Positions 39,361-49,331 are shown, numbered from the stretch's first letter. The stretch: DNA of 64,000 bases from Marinomonas phaeophyticola (GCF_026966905.1 NZ_JAPUBN010000011.1:62001-126000); one strand, 5' to 3'. Notes: a model not told the origin generated them from the letters alone. Numbers and translations: made by a program.

Positions 39361-40595
39361 AAACCCCGTATTTAACGCCTAAAAACAACGACCTTATTGC
39401 GAGCAATGTGAGTCATTCTATCCGCTCTATTTTGGAAGACTCTTTATTAGGTAACGAACTCAGTGTAGAGAACGCTTGTGTATTATTTGATACTCAAGGT
39501 GTTGATGCACAAGCGGTTTTAGATGTTGCTAATCAGGTTCGAAAAGACCGAGTGGGGGACACAGGCAGTTTTGTCATTACCCGCAATATCAACTTTACGA
39601 ATGTCTGCTACATGGGGTGTCGCTTTTGTAATTTCGCCAAAGAAAAAGGCGATCAAGATGCCGAGTTCTTAAATGTTGAGCAAGTCGCCGATCGTGCTGA
39701 AGAAGCTTGGAATCGTGGAGCGACAGAGGTGTGTATTCAGGGCGGTCTTCATCCTGATATTGATGCGAATTATTATCGAGACTTGATTGTCGCGGTGAAA
39801 AAGCGTGTTCCTGAAATCCATATACATGCGTTTTCACCATTTGAAATTTGGTATGGCTGTAAAAAAGCACGCCTTGAACCAGAAGTCTTTTTATCCGAAC
39901 TAAAAGCACTGGGTTTAGGTTCTATGCCTGGCACGGCCGCCGAAATACTAGACACGGAAATTCGTAAACAACTCACTAAAAACAAACTGACAACAGAAGA
40001 GTGGGTGCGCATTGTTAAAGCGGCTCATTCTGTGGGCGTACCCACTACGTCAACCATCATGTATGGTCATGTTGATCAGCCCGTTCATTGGGCCAAGCAT
40101 CTTGAATTATTGCGTGATATTCAAAAAGAAACCGGTGGTTTTACAGAATTTGTTCCCTTAGGTTTTATTCATTATGAAACGCGTTTATTTAATGATAACC
40201 CTGATAAGGTCCGTCCGGGGCCAACCCGAGATGAGCATTTTAAAATGCACGCCATTGCGCGTTTAATGCTCCAAGGCCATATTGATAACATACAAGCCTC
40301 TTGGGTGAAAATGGGCCCTGAAGTGGCGACTCAAATGCTACTCTCTGGTGCCAATGACCTTGGTGGCACTCTAATGAATGAGAGTATTTCTCGTGCCGCT
40401 GGTGCCACCCATGGACAAGAAGTTTTTCCAGAAGACATGGTGTCGAATATACATAGAGCGGGCTTAAACGCGATTCAACGTAATACCCGATACGGCACAG
40501 TTCAGGATTATCCTTTTCTCAGTGACCAAAATGCGGAAGGTATGGTTCTGAATGCAAATGCCGATCGTTTGATTTCGATACGAGGAGTCGCCTAA
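39357..40595 (+). CDS. cofH: FO synthase subunit CofH (radical SAM)
   Basis: A 412-residue radical SAM enzyme that joins tyrosine to 5-amino-6-ribitylamino-uracil, giving the intermediate that CofG cyclises to FO. Cluster cysteines are 84, 88 and 91 in CYMGCRFC; QGGLHPDIDANYY and MNESISRAAGATHGQE match CofH. In Actinobacteria CofG and CofH are fused as FbiC; here they are separate, as in Archaea and Cyanobacteria. Its substrate is itself a pyrimidine of the riboflavin pathway. Start and stop overlap neighbours by ATGA and TAATG. Confidence 0.94.
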   Translation: MKTPYLTPKNNDLIASNVSHSIRSILEDSLLGNELSVENACVLFDTQGVDAQAVLDVANQVRKDRVGDTGSFVITRNINFTNVCYMGCRFCNFAKEKGDQDAEFLNVEQVADRAEEAWNRGATEVCIQGGLHPDIDANYYRDLIVAVKKRVPEIHIHAFSPFEIWYGCKKARLEPEVFLSELKALGLGSMPGTAAEILDTEIRKQLTKNKLTTEEWVRIVKAAHSVGVPTTSTIMYGHVDQPVHWAKHLELLRDIQKETGGFTEFVPLGFIHYETRLFNDNPDKVRPGPTRDEHFKMHAIARLMLQGHIDNIQASWVKMGPEVATQMLLSGANDLGGTLMNESISRAAGATHGQEVFPEDMVSNIHRAGLNAIQRNTRYGTVQDYPFLSDQNAEGMVLNANADRLISIRGVA

Positions 40596-41554
40596 TGCCA
40601 GATTTAACCATTACCTTGTTAGCAGGTGGTGTTGGCGGAGCAAAAGCGGCAGAAGGGATAGCGGCTAGCCGTTACGCAAAGGCCACACAAATTATTGGCA
40701 ATATCGCAGATGACGATGAGTTTCATGGTTTGTGGGTTTCTCCAGATATCGACACCTTAATTTATTCTCTTGGAGACCAAATTGATCGTCAACAAGGGTG
40801 GGGCAGAAAAAATGAATCCCATCAAGTGCTTAACGAATTAGCACAACTGGGCCAAGACACTTGGATGACGCTTGGAGATTTAGATTTAGCGACTCATATT
40901 TATCGTACAGAGCTTCGAAAACAAGGGGTTCGAGCAAGTCATATTGTTCACAGGTTGGCAAAAAGGCATGGTATTAGTATGCCAATTTTATTGCCAACAG
41001 ACGATGTAGTTCAGACACGAGTTAGGACGGAATCAGGTGTCTTGTCGTTTCAAGAGTACTTTGTGCGTGAACGTTGTCAGCCAACAGTAACCGCGGTTGA
41101 GTATGAAGGGGCGTCCATAGCAAAAGCCACTTCAGAATCGTTAACGCAGATTGCCAAAAGTGATGTGATTTTAATTGCGCCCAGTAATCCTATTGTCAGT
41201 ATTGGTGCCATCTTAGCGGTTCCAGGAATTCGAGAAGCGATAGAGAAAAGTAATGCTTATGTGATTGCGATTTCACCTTTAATTGGTGGGAAAACCATCA
41301 AGGGCCCTGCGGATAAAATGCTTACGAGCATGGGGAAAAGCAACGATTCTCAAGGTGTTTACGAATGCTACCGTTCTTTTTTACACGGTTTTGTGATCGA
41401 TTCTGCAGACAATGAAGAGGCCGCGTGTTTAGAAAATCAAGGGTTGGATGTATTAGTGACGCCAACCTTAATGAACACAACAAGTGAAAAATCGGCATTA
41501 CTCAGTCAGGTCATTGAATTTGCCTTAGCGAATCGCACTAAGAGGGCCGCCTAA
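40595..41554 (+). CDS. cofD: 2-phospho-L-lactate transferase CofD (FbiA)
   Basis: A 319-residue enzyme that moves the phosphoacid moiety from the CofC-made guanylylated donor (LPPG or its 3-phosphoglycerate/PEP equivalent) onto FO. The start TLLAGGVGGAKAAEGIA and IIGNIADDDEFHGLWVSPDIDTLIYSL are characteristic, as is the LIGGKTIKGPADKML segment. It overlaps cofH by one base (TAATG) and cofC by one base, so the operon is tightly coupled. The actual donor in this organism cannot be told from CofD alone. Confidence 0.94.
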   Translation: MPDLTITLLAGGVGGAKAAEGIAASRYAKATQIIGNIADDDEFHGLWVSPDIDTLIYSLGDQIDRQQGWGRKNESHQVLNELAQLGQDTWMTLGDLDLATHIYRTELRKQGVRASHIVHRLAKRHGISMPILLPTDDVVQTRVRTESGVLSFQEYFVRERCQPTVTAVEYEGASIAKATSESLTQIAKSDVILIAPSNPIVSIGAILAVPGIREAIEKSNAYVIAISPLIGGKTIKGPADKMLTSMGKSNDSQGVYECYRSFLHGFVIDSADNEEAACLENQGLDVLVTPTLMNTTSEKSALLSQVIEFALANRTKRAA

Positions 41555-42213
41555 TGACATTACCTTGTATTGTTATCCCAATGAAATCGCCAAAAAAAGC
41601 CAAACAGAGGCTGTCTTTACATTTATCGAATGAAGACAGAGAAAGTCTCGCGCTTACTCTATTTAAGAAGACGTTGGCATTTTTTAATAGGCATTTTCCC
41701 CACATTGAAACCTTAGTGGTGAGTGAATCTTCAGAGGTCTTAGCGCTGGCAAAAACTTACGGTACACATACCTTATTTGATGATGGTTCTCAGGGGTTAA
41801 ATGGTGCCCTAAAGCGGGCTTGTGGTTGGGTTAAACAAGCGGGCTTTTCACAACAATTAATTATCCCCAGTGATATTGCGATCCTAGATAAAATGGAAAT
41901 TGAGTCTCTTTTGCTGTCTTCAGAGCAGGCTTCTGTCGTCATCGCTCTTGCAAAAGATGGAGGCACCAATGCGTTGTTAACATCCCCTCCAGATGCGATT
42001 GAGTTTGCTTATGGAACGCATTCTGCCAATAAACATAAGGCTCAAGCGGTTAGCAAAAAAATGTCGTGCGTATGTCTGCAATTATCTCATTTATCACTAG
42101 ATATCGATCTCAGTGATGACTTAGAAAAAGCGATCAAGCAGCAACCTGAACTATTTAAAAAGTGGTGCCAGCCTTTGGCTTCCTCTCTATATAAGGAGGC
42201 TCTCTATGCCTGA
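41554..42213 (+). CDS. cofC: Phosphoacid guanylyltransferase CofC (FbiD)
   Basis: A 219-residue nucleotidyltransferase that activates the F420 side-chain acid with GTP. CIVIPMKSPKKAKQRLS at the start, GLNGALKRACGW, IIPSDIAIL and GGTNALLTSPPDAIEFAYG follow the CofC family. CofC sets whether lactate-, dehydro- or glycerate-type F420 is made; 3-phosphoglycerate use has been reported in Paraburkholderia, and PEP in mycobacteria. I cannot assign the substrate here. It overlaps cofE by eight bases. Confidence 0.92.
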   Translation: MTLPCIVIPMKSPKKAKQRLSLHLSNEDRESLALTLFKKTLAFFNRHFPHIETLVVSESSEVLALAKTYGTHTLFDDGSQGLNGALKRACGWVKQAGFSQQLIIPSDIAILDKMEIESLLLSSEQASVVIALAKDGGTNALLTSPPDAIEFAYGTHSANKHKAQAVSKKMSCVCLQLSHLSLDIDLSDDLEKAIKQQPELFKKWCQPLASSLYKEALYA

Positions 42214-42979
42214 TTCTATGATGATGTTTCGCTTATCTGGTTTACCTGATTTTCAAGAAGGTGATGATCTAGCTCAGTCTATTATAGATACCTTGGCTCT
42301 CAATAAGCAGCAATTAGTCGAAGGTGACATTCTGGTTATTGCCCATAAAGTTGTTTCAAAATCAGAAGGGGCTTGTGCTTATTTAGATCAGGTTACCCCG
42401 AGTCCAGAGGCGATCGAACTCGCAAAAACAGTGAATAAAGATCCCCGAAAAGTAGAAGTGATTTTATCACAATCAAAACGGGTAGTTCGTGCATTTAAGC
42501 GACCGGATCAAGAAGAAGGAACCTTAATAGCAGAGCATAAAAATGGCTATATTTGCGCCAATGCCGCGGTGGATGAATCCAATGCGGACCATCCTGGCCA
42601 ATTAATTTTATTGCCCGAGGACCCAGATAAAAGTGCCCAACAATTGTGTTTGGCATTGGAAGCGCATTTTGCTTGCAATTTAGGCATTGTTATTAGCGAT
42701 ACATTTGGTCGACCTTGGCGTCTTGGGCAAACCAATGTGGCCATTGGCTTAGCGAATGTGCCTGGAGTCATGAGCATGCTAGGGGAAGAAGATGCCTTTG
42801 GCCGACCTTTAAGCGTTACCGCCCCAGCTTTTGCTGATGAGCTCGCTGCGGCGTCTGGACTGTTAATGGAGAAAAGCGCTAAAGCACCAGTCATTGTTTT
42901 TCGTGGCCTATCTTGGCCTAAAACCGACAGCAGTAGTCGGGATCTTATTCGTTCACATAATGAGGATTTATTTAGATGA
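42206..42979 (+). CDS. cofE: F420-0:gamma-glutamyl ligase CofE
   Basis: A 257-residue GTP-dependent ligase that adds gamma-linked glutamates to F420-0. Motifs: [16 protein letters not shown], the [22 protein letters not shown] region, and [20 protein letters not shown]. It is the short single-domain form, without the FMN-binding nitroreductase domain that is fused to it in actinobacterial FbiB. Its end overlaps the npdG start by four bases (ATGA). Confidence 0.94.
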   Translation: MPDSMMMFRLSGLPDFQEGDDLAQSIIDTLALNKQQLVEGDILVIAHKVVSKSEGACAYLDQVTPSPEAIELAKTVNKDPRKVEVILSQSKRVVRAFKRPDQEEGTLIAEHKNGYICANAAVDESNADHPGQLILLPEDPDKSAQQLCLALEAHFACNLGIVISDTFGRPWRLGQTNVAIGLANVPGVMSMLGEEDAFGRPLSVTAPAFADELAAASGLLMEKSAKAPVIVFRGLSWPKTDSSSRDLIRSHNEDLFR

Positions 42980-43656
42980 AAGTATCTATTATTGGTGGTA
43001 CAGGACCGCAGGGTAAAGGCTTGGCTCTTCGTTTAGCACAAGCGGGTGTAAGCGTTATTTTAGGGTCGCGTGATGCAGAAAAAGCGCAAATTGCGGCGCA
43101 AGAGTTAGTCGCAACGCTAAAAGAAAAAGGCCATGACGCAGACATTACGGGTTTGAGCATGGAAGAGGCCACTAAGGCGTCTGATGACCTGGTCATCTTA
43201 TCGGTTCCTTACAGTGGGCACGATGCGACGTTAACGGCACTTGCTCCCTTTTTAGAAGGGAAAACCTTAGTGGATATTGTCGTACCTTTAGCACCTGGAA
43301 ATCCGAAAGCCGTAGCTATGCCGCCAGCAGGATCTGTCACTGAGTCTGCGCAAATACTATTAGGGGATTCTATTAATGTGGTTGGTGCCTTACACAATGT
43401 ATCTGCGATTACGCTTAATGATCTTTCACGTCCAATTAACTGCGATATTTTAGTTTGCGGTAATGACCTGGAAGCAAAAAAACGCGTGATGGCTTTGTGT
43501 GAAAAAATGGGTACGCAAGCCTATAACGCAGGGTTAGCGGAAAGTGCTCGCTGTATTGAGGCTCTTACTCCTATCTTGATTCGTTTGAATATCTCGAAGG
43601 ATGTTCCCTTTAGCCATGCGGGGATTCGTATCTGTCCGCCGGAACATGCTCACTAG
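42976..43656 (+). CDS. npdG: NADPH:F420 oxidoreductase NpdG (Fno)
   Basis: A 226-residue Rossmann-fold enzyme that exchanges hydride between NADP(H) and F420. The start [31 protein letters not shown] is the family NADP-binding site; [14 protein letters not shown] and [20 protein letters not shown] are F420-side segments. Its presence in the cof operon means that F420 can be reduced from the NADPH pool, which would feed the F420-type LLM enzyme encoded at 43792-44799. Confidence 0.92.
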   Translation: MKVSIIGGTGPQGKGLALRLAQAGVSVILGSRDAEKAQIAAQELVATLKEKGHDADITGLSMEEATKASDDLVILSVPYSGHDATLTALAPFLEGKTLVDIVVPLAPGNPKAVAMPPAGSVTESAQILLGDSINVVGALHNVSAITLNDLSRPINCDILVCGNDLEAKKRVMALCEKMGTQAYNAGLAESARCIEALTPILIRLNISKDVPFSHAGIRICPPEHAH

Positions 43657-43713
43657 TTACAAAGTAAAGACAAAGCAAAGAAGCACAATTGGAACAAGCT
43701 AAATGATTCATGA

Positions 43714-43734
43714 ATATTATCATCCAGATAATAT
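43714..43734 (+). other. Small hairpin between npdG and the LLM gene
   Basis: An eight-base-pair stem (ATATTATC with GATAATAT, loop of five) in the 135-base gap. It could adjust expression of the LLM gene relative to the biosynthetic genes; no T run follows, so it is not a full terminator. Confidence 0.4.
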
Positions 43735-43791
43735 CAATTGAGCATTTAATGTAAAAAATGACTATTAAAAAAATTATATGAGGAAAAAATC

Positions 43792-44799
43792 ATGGAATTT
43801 GGTATTACGTTTAAAGGTTTTGTAAGCCCTGATCGCGCTCGTAACTTAGTTCGCCAAGCAGAAGCGGCGGGTTTTGACTATTGCTGGTTTTATGATTCGC
43901 ACATTCTATGGCGTGAATCCTTTGTTGCTATGGCGATGTGTATGGAACATACAAAAACCATGCGTTTTGGCCCTTGTGTAACCAATCCAAATATTCGTGA
44001 CTGGTCATTAGCGGCCAGCTTGTACGCCAGTTTAGCGGCACAAAGTAATGGTCGTTTTGATATTGGCTTAGGTCGTGGTGACTCATCCATGCGAGTGATG
44101 GGTAAAAAGCCTGCAACATTAGCGCGTTTGGCTGAATTTACGCAAAAAGTAAAAGCCATGGTACGTGGTGAAGAAGTGGAATACGGTGAATGTGCTTCTC
44201 CCGTGAAATTTCCATGGGCAAATGGTTATGAACTTCCTGTTTGGATTGGTGCCTACGGACCAAAAGCCTTGGCGACAGCGGGTGAAGTCGGCGATGGTTT
44301 AATTTTGCAGATTGGTGATCCAGACCTAGTTAAATGGTTTAAAGATCAAGCGATTAGTGCCGGTGAAGCGACAGGCCGTGATATGTCGAACTTTAAAATC
44401 CAAGCCGCTGCGCCAGCGTATTTCGGTGATATGGATTACTGTATTGAACACACTAAATGGTTCCCAGCGATGGTCGGTAACCATGTGGCCGATATCGTTG
44501 AAAAATATGGCAGTGATTCTGGTCTAGTACCTCGCAGCTTAACGGATTACATCGAAAAGCGTCGTGGATATGACTATTCTAAACACGGTCAAAGTGACAA
44601 TCCATACCTAGACTTTATCACGGAAGACATTGTGAAAAGTTTCTGCGTACTGGGCACGGTAGAAGATCACATTGCCAAAATCAAAGACCTAGAAGCCGTG
44701 GGTACCACTCAGTTTAATATCTACTTAGATAGTGGTGATGAAGAAGAAATCATCGCCAACTACGGTCGTCATATTATCCCTGAGTTTAAAAAGGGCTAA
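43792..44799 (+). CDS. F420-dependent LLM class oxidoreductase (candidate pyrimidine reductase)
   Basis: A 335-residue TIM-barrel enzyme of the luciferase-like/F420-dependent group, closest in pattern to F420-dependent methylene-tetrahydromethanopterin reductase: MEFGITFKGF at the start, AEAAGFDYCWFYDSH, GRFDIGLGRGDSS, and LPVWIGAYGPKALATAGEVGDGLILQ. I recall a TIGRFAM family of this kind named after Colwellia CPS_4043 and noted near dihydropyrimidinase genes; this is unchecked. It follows the complete F420 pathway and is near a pyrimidine operon without a first-step reductase. I infer that it reduces uracil or a similar ring with F420H2. An oxidative, RutA-like role is the main alternative. 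AGGAAA precedes the ATG. Confidence 0.85.
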   Translation: MEFGITFKGFVSPDRARNLVRQAEAAGFDYCWFYDSHILWRESFVAMAMCMEHTKTMRFGPCVTNPNIRDWSLAASLYASLAAQSNGRFDIGLGRGDSSMRVMGKKPATLARLAEFTQKVKAMVRGEEVEYGECASPVKFPWANGYELPVWIGAYGPKALATAGEVGDGLILQIGDPDLVKWFKDQAISAGEATGRDMSNFKIQAAAPAYFGDMDYCIEHTKWFPAMVGNHVADIVEKYGSDSGLVPRSLTDYIEKRRGYDYSKHGQSDNPYLDFITEDIVKSFCVLGTVEDHIAKIKDLEAVGTTQFNIYLDSGDEEEIIANYGRHIIPEFKKG

Positions 44800-44829
44800 T
44801 ACCGTAAAGCGAATGTATTGATGATAATC

Positions 44830-44856
44830 AAAGGCCAACCCTGTGTTGGTCTTTTT
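44830..44856 (+). terminator. Rho-independent terminator of the F420/LLM gene unit
   Basis: A ten-base-pair stem, AAAGGCCAAC with GTTGGTCTTT (one wobble), five-base loop and a T6 run, 30 bases after the LLM stop. Confidence 0.88.
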
Positions 44857-44986
44857 TGTGTTTATGAATCAGAAAAGTACGTTATCTGCTAAAGATATCT
44901 TGCTGGTTTTGGGTTCCTAATATAGGATGCAAAAACAAATTTTTCAGTAAACAGATTAATAACAAACGAACATTCAGGAATAGAAA

Positions 44987-45562
44987 ATGCCTAAAGCCAG
45001 TGATATTAAAAAAAATGCAGCGGTTGAATACAATGGTAAAACTTACATAGTAAAAGACATAGAACGCTCTGTTCCCCAAGGGCGGGCAGGCGGTAGCCTT
45101 TACCGTATGCGTATGTATGATGTGGTGACTGGCCATAAGGTGGATGAGACCTTTAAAGATTCTGAAATGTTGAATCTAGCTGATTTAATTCGTCGACCAG
45201 CGATATTTTCTTATGTAGATGGGGATGAATATGTCTTCATGGATAACGAAGATTACACACCGTATAGCTTAAATAAACAGTCTATTGAAGACGAAGTGTT
45301 GTTTATCAATGAAGAAACGGCGGGGATTCAAGTTGTGTTGGTAGACGATTCACCTGTTGCGCTTGATTTGCCAACAAACGTTGAATTAGAAGTCATCGAG
45401 ACGGACCCTTCTATTAAAGGGGCATCGGCAACGTCACGTAATAAGCCTGCAAAACTATCAACAGGTGTGACTATCCAAGTCCCAGAACACATTTCTACGG
45501 GTGATAAAATTAAAGTCAACGTTGAAGAACGTAAATTTGCTGGCCGTGCTGACCATAAATAA
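44987..45562 (+). CDS. yeiP: Elongation factor P-like protein EfpL (YeiP)
   Basis: A 191-residue three-domain EF-P paralogue that relieves ribosome stalling. The tip loop in domain I reads [18 protein letters not shown], the YeiP/EfpL pattern with an Arg where EF-P carries its modified Lys or Arg. The C-terminal [21 protein letters not shown] is the conserved OB-fold end. It is a single gene with its own terminator. Confidence 0.93.
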   Translation: MPKASDIKKNAAVEYNGKTYIVKDIERSVPQGRAGGSLYRMRMYDVVTGHKVDETFKDSEMLNLADLIRRPAIFSYVDGDEYVFMDNEDYTPYSLNKQSIEDEVLFINEETAGIQVVLVDDSPVALDLPTNVELEVIETDPSIKGASATSRNKPAKLSTGVTIQVPEHISTGDKIKVNVEERKFAGRADHK

Positions 45563-45582
45563 TGCTTAGCTTAGTACAGAGC

Positions 45583-45624
45583 GCCTGGGTGTGAATAACG
45601 TATTTAAATCACGCTCAGGCTTTA
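45583..45624 (+). terminator. Terminator of yeiP
   Basis: An imperfect 12-base-pair stem (GCCTGGGTGTGA with TCACGCTCAGGC, two non-Watson-Crick positions), 14-base loop, and a short T-rich tail. Confidence 0.6.
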
Positions 45625-45752
45625 ATTGATCTCCTCAATATCGCCTTTTTAATATTTCTTTTTCCCTCTTTGTGAACCGGTTATCTTTGATTTACGTATT
45701 CAGTAAATAGAAATAGTACAAATGAACAATTCCACACTTAGGAGAATACGTC

Positions 45753-46648
45753 ATGAAAGTACTGATTACGGGCGGTTCTGGCTTAATCGGCTCTCATTTT
45801 ATTGCGCAACGTCATAATGACGACATTACTGTGTTGACTCGTAATGTGACGCAAGCGAAAAACAAATTAGGTGATGAACATCGTTATATTACTGATCTGG
45901 ATGCGTTTAATAATCTGGATGAATTTGAGGTGGTGATCAATCTGGCTGGCGAGCCCATTGCCAATAAGCATTGGTCTGATTCGCAAAAAAACGGATAGAA
46001 GACAGTCGCTGGAGCATTACCCAAAAGTTGGTTGATCTAATGAAAGCTGGGGCCAATCCTCCTAAGATCTTTATTAGTGGTTCTGCGATTGGTTTTTATG
46101 GCAAGCAGGGTGAGCAGGCGATTGAGGAAGATTTTGTTGCAACAGTGGATGATTTTAGTCATCGTTTGTGCGCGCGCTGGGAAGCCATTGCTCAGCAAGC
46201 TGAATCGGATAAAACCCGTGTTTGCATTATTCGAACGGGTATTGTTTTGAGTAAGAAGGGCGGAGCATTGGAAAAAATGCGAATCCCCTTTACATTGGGA
46301 TTAGGTGGGCCGATGGGTAATGGTCAGCAATACATGTCCTGGATACATATAGAGGATATGTTACAAGGAATACTCTACCTTATAAAGCATCCGTCTTGCT
46401 CGGGAGTGTATAACTTCACGGCCCCTACACCAGTCACAAATAATGAATTCAGTCGTGCATTCTCCACATCCCTAAATCGACCTTGTGTGTTTAGAGTACC
46501 GGCTTTTGTTATGTCGTCTTTAATGGGGGAAATGTCTACTTTGGTTCTGGATGGACAAAATGTGCGACCTAAGCGTCTACTGGAAAGCGGCTATCGCTTC
46601 TTGCACCCAGATATTCAGGAAGCGCTAGAATCATTGGAGAGGTTATAA
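45753..46648 (+). CDS. TIGR01777 family NAD-dependent epimerase (YfcH-like), frameshifted
   Basis: A sugar-nucleotide-epimerase-like SDR protein in two frames. Part one (45753-45998) has the Rossmann start VLITGGSGLIGSHFI and INLAGEPIANKHWSDSQK; part two (46028 on) has IFISGSAIGFYGKQGEQ, RTGIVLSKKGGALEKM and the C-terminal PKRLLESGYRF. A run of seven A at 45985-45991 separates them; one more A gives QKKRIEDSRWSIT, the expected family sequence, for about 298 residues. The break is probably a homopolymer error. AGGAGA precedes the ATG. The biological substrate of this family is not known. Confidence 0.85.
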
Positions 46649-46649
46649 A

Positions 46650-46681
46650 ACATAACGCCCTATGGGGATAGGGCGTTATGT
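46650..46681. terminator. Bidirectional terminator between the epimerase and NSS genes
   Basis: A perfect 14-base-pair stem (ACATAACGCCCTAT and its complement) with a four-G loop, between two convergent genes. Flanks are A-rich on the left and T-rich on the right. Confidence 0.85.
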
Positions 46682-46709
46682 TGTGTTTCTAAGATAACTA
46701 TAAACGAGT

Positions 46710-48056
46710 TTATAGGTTTAGGTAAAACACAATTGCGACCGCAACGGGGGCGATAAAGCGTGAAACAAACAGCCATAAACCGTGTGCTTTTTCGCTTATA
46801 GCCAATTCTTGATGGCTAAATTTAGGTAATACTACCCAGCCAGCAAACACAGAAACGAGAATGCCGCCAAGTGGTAACATAATATTTGCTGTTGCATAGT
46901 CTAATAGATCAAACATGTTTTTACCGAACGGTTTGAAGTCAGACCACTCATTGAAAGCTAATAAACAGCTGATGCCTAATGCCCAAACGACGACGCCTAA
47001 GGCAACCGATGCTTTTGTACGACTGAGCTTGAACTTCTCGACTAAGAAAGCAACCGTTGGTTCTAATAATGATATTGCAGATGTCCAAGCCGCTACGCCA
47101 ACAAGAATAAAGAATAAGAGACCAAACAGTTGCCCGCCCGGCATTTGACCAAAGGCGACAGGTAAGCTTACAAACATTAAGCCAGGTCCTGCACTTGGGT
47201 CCATTCCATTAGTGAAAATGATTGGGAAAATCGCCAAGCCTGCAACAAGAGCGACCAAGGTATCAAGTGCCGCAATAGCAAATACGGTTCCTGTTACTGA
47301 CGCTTTTTTCGGCATGTAGGCACCGTACGCCATAATAGTTCCCATCCCAAGAGATAAGGTAAAGAAAGAGTGCCCTAGCGCGACTAAAACCGCATCCCAA
47401 GAGAGTTCAGAAGGATCAAAATGAAACATAAAGTCCCATCCTTTTGAGAATCCATCTAGTGTCATGGCATAACCCAGCAAGATGATTAATAGTACAAACA
47501 AAGCCGGCATCATAATGCGAGTAGCGCGCTCAAGGCCTTTATTTACGCCGCCAATAACCACTATGGTCGTCATAATGGCAAAAATCGTGTGCCAGAACAG
47601 CATGGTGCCGGGGCTTGCTAGGAGTTGATCGAAAGTGGCGCCAGCGTCTTCGGCTGAGATACCGACAAATGTGCCTTTTGCCATCTCTGCAATGTAGTTC
47701 AGAACCCAGCCAGCAACGACAGAGTAGAAGGAAAAAATCATGACACCAGAGAACATACCCATCACACCGACTAAGGACCAGCGTGTTGTTTTTTTCGATT
47801 CGATTGCCACATCATGGAGTGCATTAATTGGACTTTTACGAGCTCGGCGACCAATAAGGACCTCCGACATCATAATTGGAATACCAACAAATAAAATACA
47901 CACTAGATAGACAAGAACAAATGCTCCGCCACCATTTTCACCTGTAATGTATGGGAATTTCCAAATGTTACCAAGACCAACAGCGGAACCGACTGCGGCT
48001 AAGATAAAGATCCAACGACTTGCCCAAAAGCCATGGATAGATTGCTTGTCTTGCAT
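46710..48056 (-). CDS. Sodium-dependent transporter, NSS (SNF) family
   Basis: A 448-residue inner-membrane symporter of the neurotransmitter:sodium symporter family (LeuT fold). The opening WASRWIFILAAVGSAVGLGNIWKFPYITGENGGGAFVLVY includes the unwound helix 1 with Na+ and substrate contacts; ALGHSFFTLSLGMGTIMAYGAYM is helix 6. About 11-12 membrane segments are predicted. Substrates in bacteria are usually amino acids; not determined here. Confidence 0.92.
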   Translation of the reverse strand: MQDKQSIHGFWASRWIFILAAVGSAVGLGNIWKFPYITGENGGGAFVLVYLVCILFVGIPIMMSEVLIGRRARKSPINALHDVAIESKKTTRWSLVGVMGMFSGVMIFSFYSVVAGWVLNYIAEMAKGTFVGISAEDAGATFDQLLASPGTMLFWHTIFAIMTTIVVIGGVNKGLERATRIMMPALFVLLIILLGYAMTLDGFSKGWDFMFHFDPSELSWDAVLVALGHSFFTLSLGMGTIMAYGAYMPKKASVTGTVFAIAALDTLVALVAGLAIFPIIFTNGMDPSAGPGLMFVSLPVAFGQMPGGQLFGLLFFILVGVAAWTSAISLLEPTVAFLVEKFKLSRTKASVALGVVVWALGISCLLAFNEWSDFKPFGKNMFDLLDYATANIMLPLGGILVSVFAGWVVLPKFSHQELAISEKAHGLWLFVSRFIAPVAVAIVFYLNL

Positions 48057-48467
48057 AAATCTCTCAGTTAATTAATAAAGGAATGAACAGTGAATGAAAA
48101 AACAGAATACTAAGCATTAAGTGATGAAAACAGTCACTCTACTTCCCCACAATGAAGGCTTTTTTCTGTACCTGATTTATCGGTCAGGAATTCTCCAAAT
48201 ATTCTTTTAAAGGTGCAAGGAAAAAGACCGATTTTTTTAATAAAATTGAAAAAAAACTGTCTATTTTGGCAATAATTGGACGCTTTTGGCTGGTTTTTCA
48301 ATATTAATCAAAGACCTGTATCTGGAATTATGGTGAATAAAGCAAATACTCTGCCAATCAATGCTGACCAATTGGTTGGTATGTGCTGCAGTGGTACCTC
48401 AAGATAGGTATAATCGCGCCTCAATTTATCCTCTTTGATATAAAAGAACATTTTAGGAGAAAATCCC
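48057..48467. other. Long divergent intergenic region
   Basis: A 411-base gap between the divergent NSS and oxaloacetate decarboxylase-like genes. A TATAAT at 48409-48414 could be the -10 box of the rightward gene, without a convincing -35 box. A short palindrome, ACCAATTGGT, lies at 48367-48376 and could be an operator. I see no RNA gene or protein-coding frame. Confidence 0.5.
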
Positions 48468-49331
48468 ATGGCGACCCCTTCACAGCATGATCTACGAAAT
48501 GATTTTCGGGAACTGTTGAAAACTGACCAATGTTATTACACGGCATCTACTTTTGATCCGATGTCGGCTCGTATCGCCGCTGACCTTGGTTTTGAAGTTG
48601 GGATATTAGGGGGATCGGTTGCTTCATTACAGGTATTAGCCGCTCCTGATTTTGCATTAATTACGTTAAGTGAGTTTACCGAGCAAGCCACTCGTATTGG
48701 GCGTGTGGCACGTTTGCCTATTATTGCGGATGCCGATCATGGTTACGGCAATGCTTTGAATGTTATTCGTACCATTACTGAGCTAGAGCGTGCGGGCGTG
48801 GCGGCACTGACGATTGAAGATACCTTGTTGCCGGCCAAATATGGGCATAAGTCGACAGATTTGATTCCTTTAGAAGAAGCTGTGGGTAAGCTAAGAGCGG
48901 CTCTGGACGCTCGAATTGATCCTGCCATGTGTATTATCGCTCGAACTAACGCTGGTCAACTGAGTACCGAAGAAACCATAGAGCGAGTGAAGGCTTATGA
49001 AGCCGAAGGGGTAGATGGTATTTGTATGGTGGGTATTCGTGACTTTGAACATTTAGAACAAATTAGTCAACATATCTCTGTTCCTTTAATGTTGATCGCT
49101 TATGACACACCTGAGTTGAGAGATCGTGAGCGATTAGCTAAAAATGGAGTGCGTATTGTCGTAAATGGTCATGCCGCGTATTTTGCGGCGATTAAAGCAA
49201 CTTACGATTGCTTGCGTGAACAAAGAGGTATTGCTGAAGGGACTTTAAATGCATCTGAGCTTTCTACGCGTTACTCCACATTAGAAGAAAATCGTGCGTG
49301 GGCGAGTAAATATATGGACGTTCAAGAGTAA
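48468..49331 (+). CDS. Oxaloacetate decarboxylase, PEP mutase/isocitrate lyase superfamily
   Basis: A 287-residue protein very like Pseudomonas PA4872, a magnesium-dependent oxaloacetate decarboxylase. Shared stretches include [58 protein letters not shown] (metal-binding Asp) and [21 protein letters not shown]. It converts oxaloacetate to pyruvate in the cytoplasm. It stands alone upstream of the sugar-acid island, and a functional link is not shown. AGGAGA lies upstream of the ATG. Confidence 0.88.
   Translation: MATPSQHDLRNDFRELLKTDQCYYTASTFDPMSARIAADLGFEVGILGGSVASLQVLAAPDFALITLSEFTEQATRIGRVARLPIIADADHGYGNALNVIRTITELERAGVAALTIEDTLLPAKYGHKSTDLIPLEEAVGKLRAALDARIDPAMCIIARTNAGQLSTEETIERVKAYEAEGVDGICMVGIRDFEHLEQISQHISVPLMLIAYDTPELRDRERLAKNGVRIVVNGHAAYFAAIKATYDCLREQRGIAEGTLNASELSTRYSTLEENRAWASKYMDVQE

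Noticed and set aside
43792-44799. LLM gene as an alkanal monooxygenase (bacterial luciferase type)
   Set aside because: No partner flavin reductase, and it follows the F420 genes; the sequence pattern resembles F420-dependent reductases.
48367-48376. ACCAATTGGT as a third ExuR/UxuR-type operator
   Set aside because: The half-sites are in the opposite order from TTGGT-N2-ACCAA, so it was noted only as a short palindrome.
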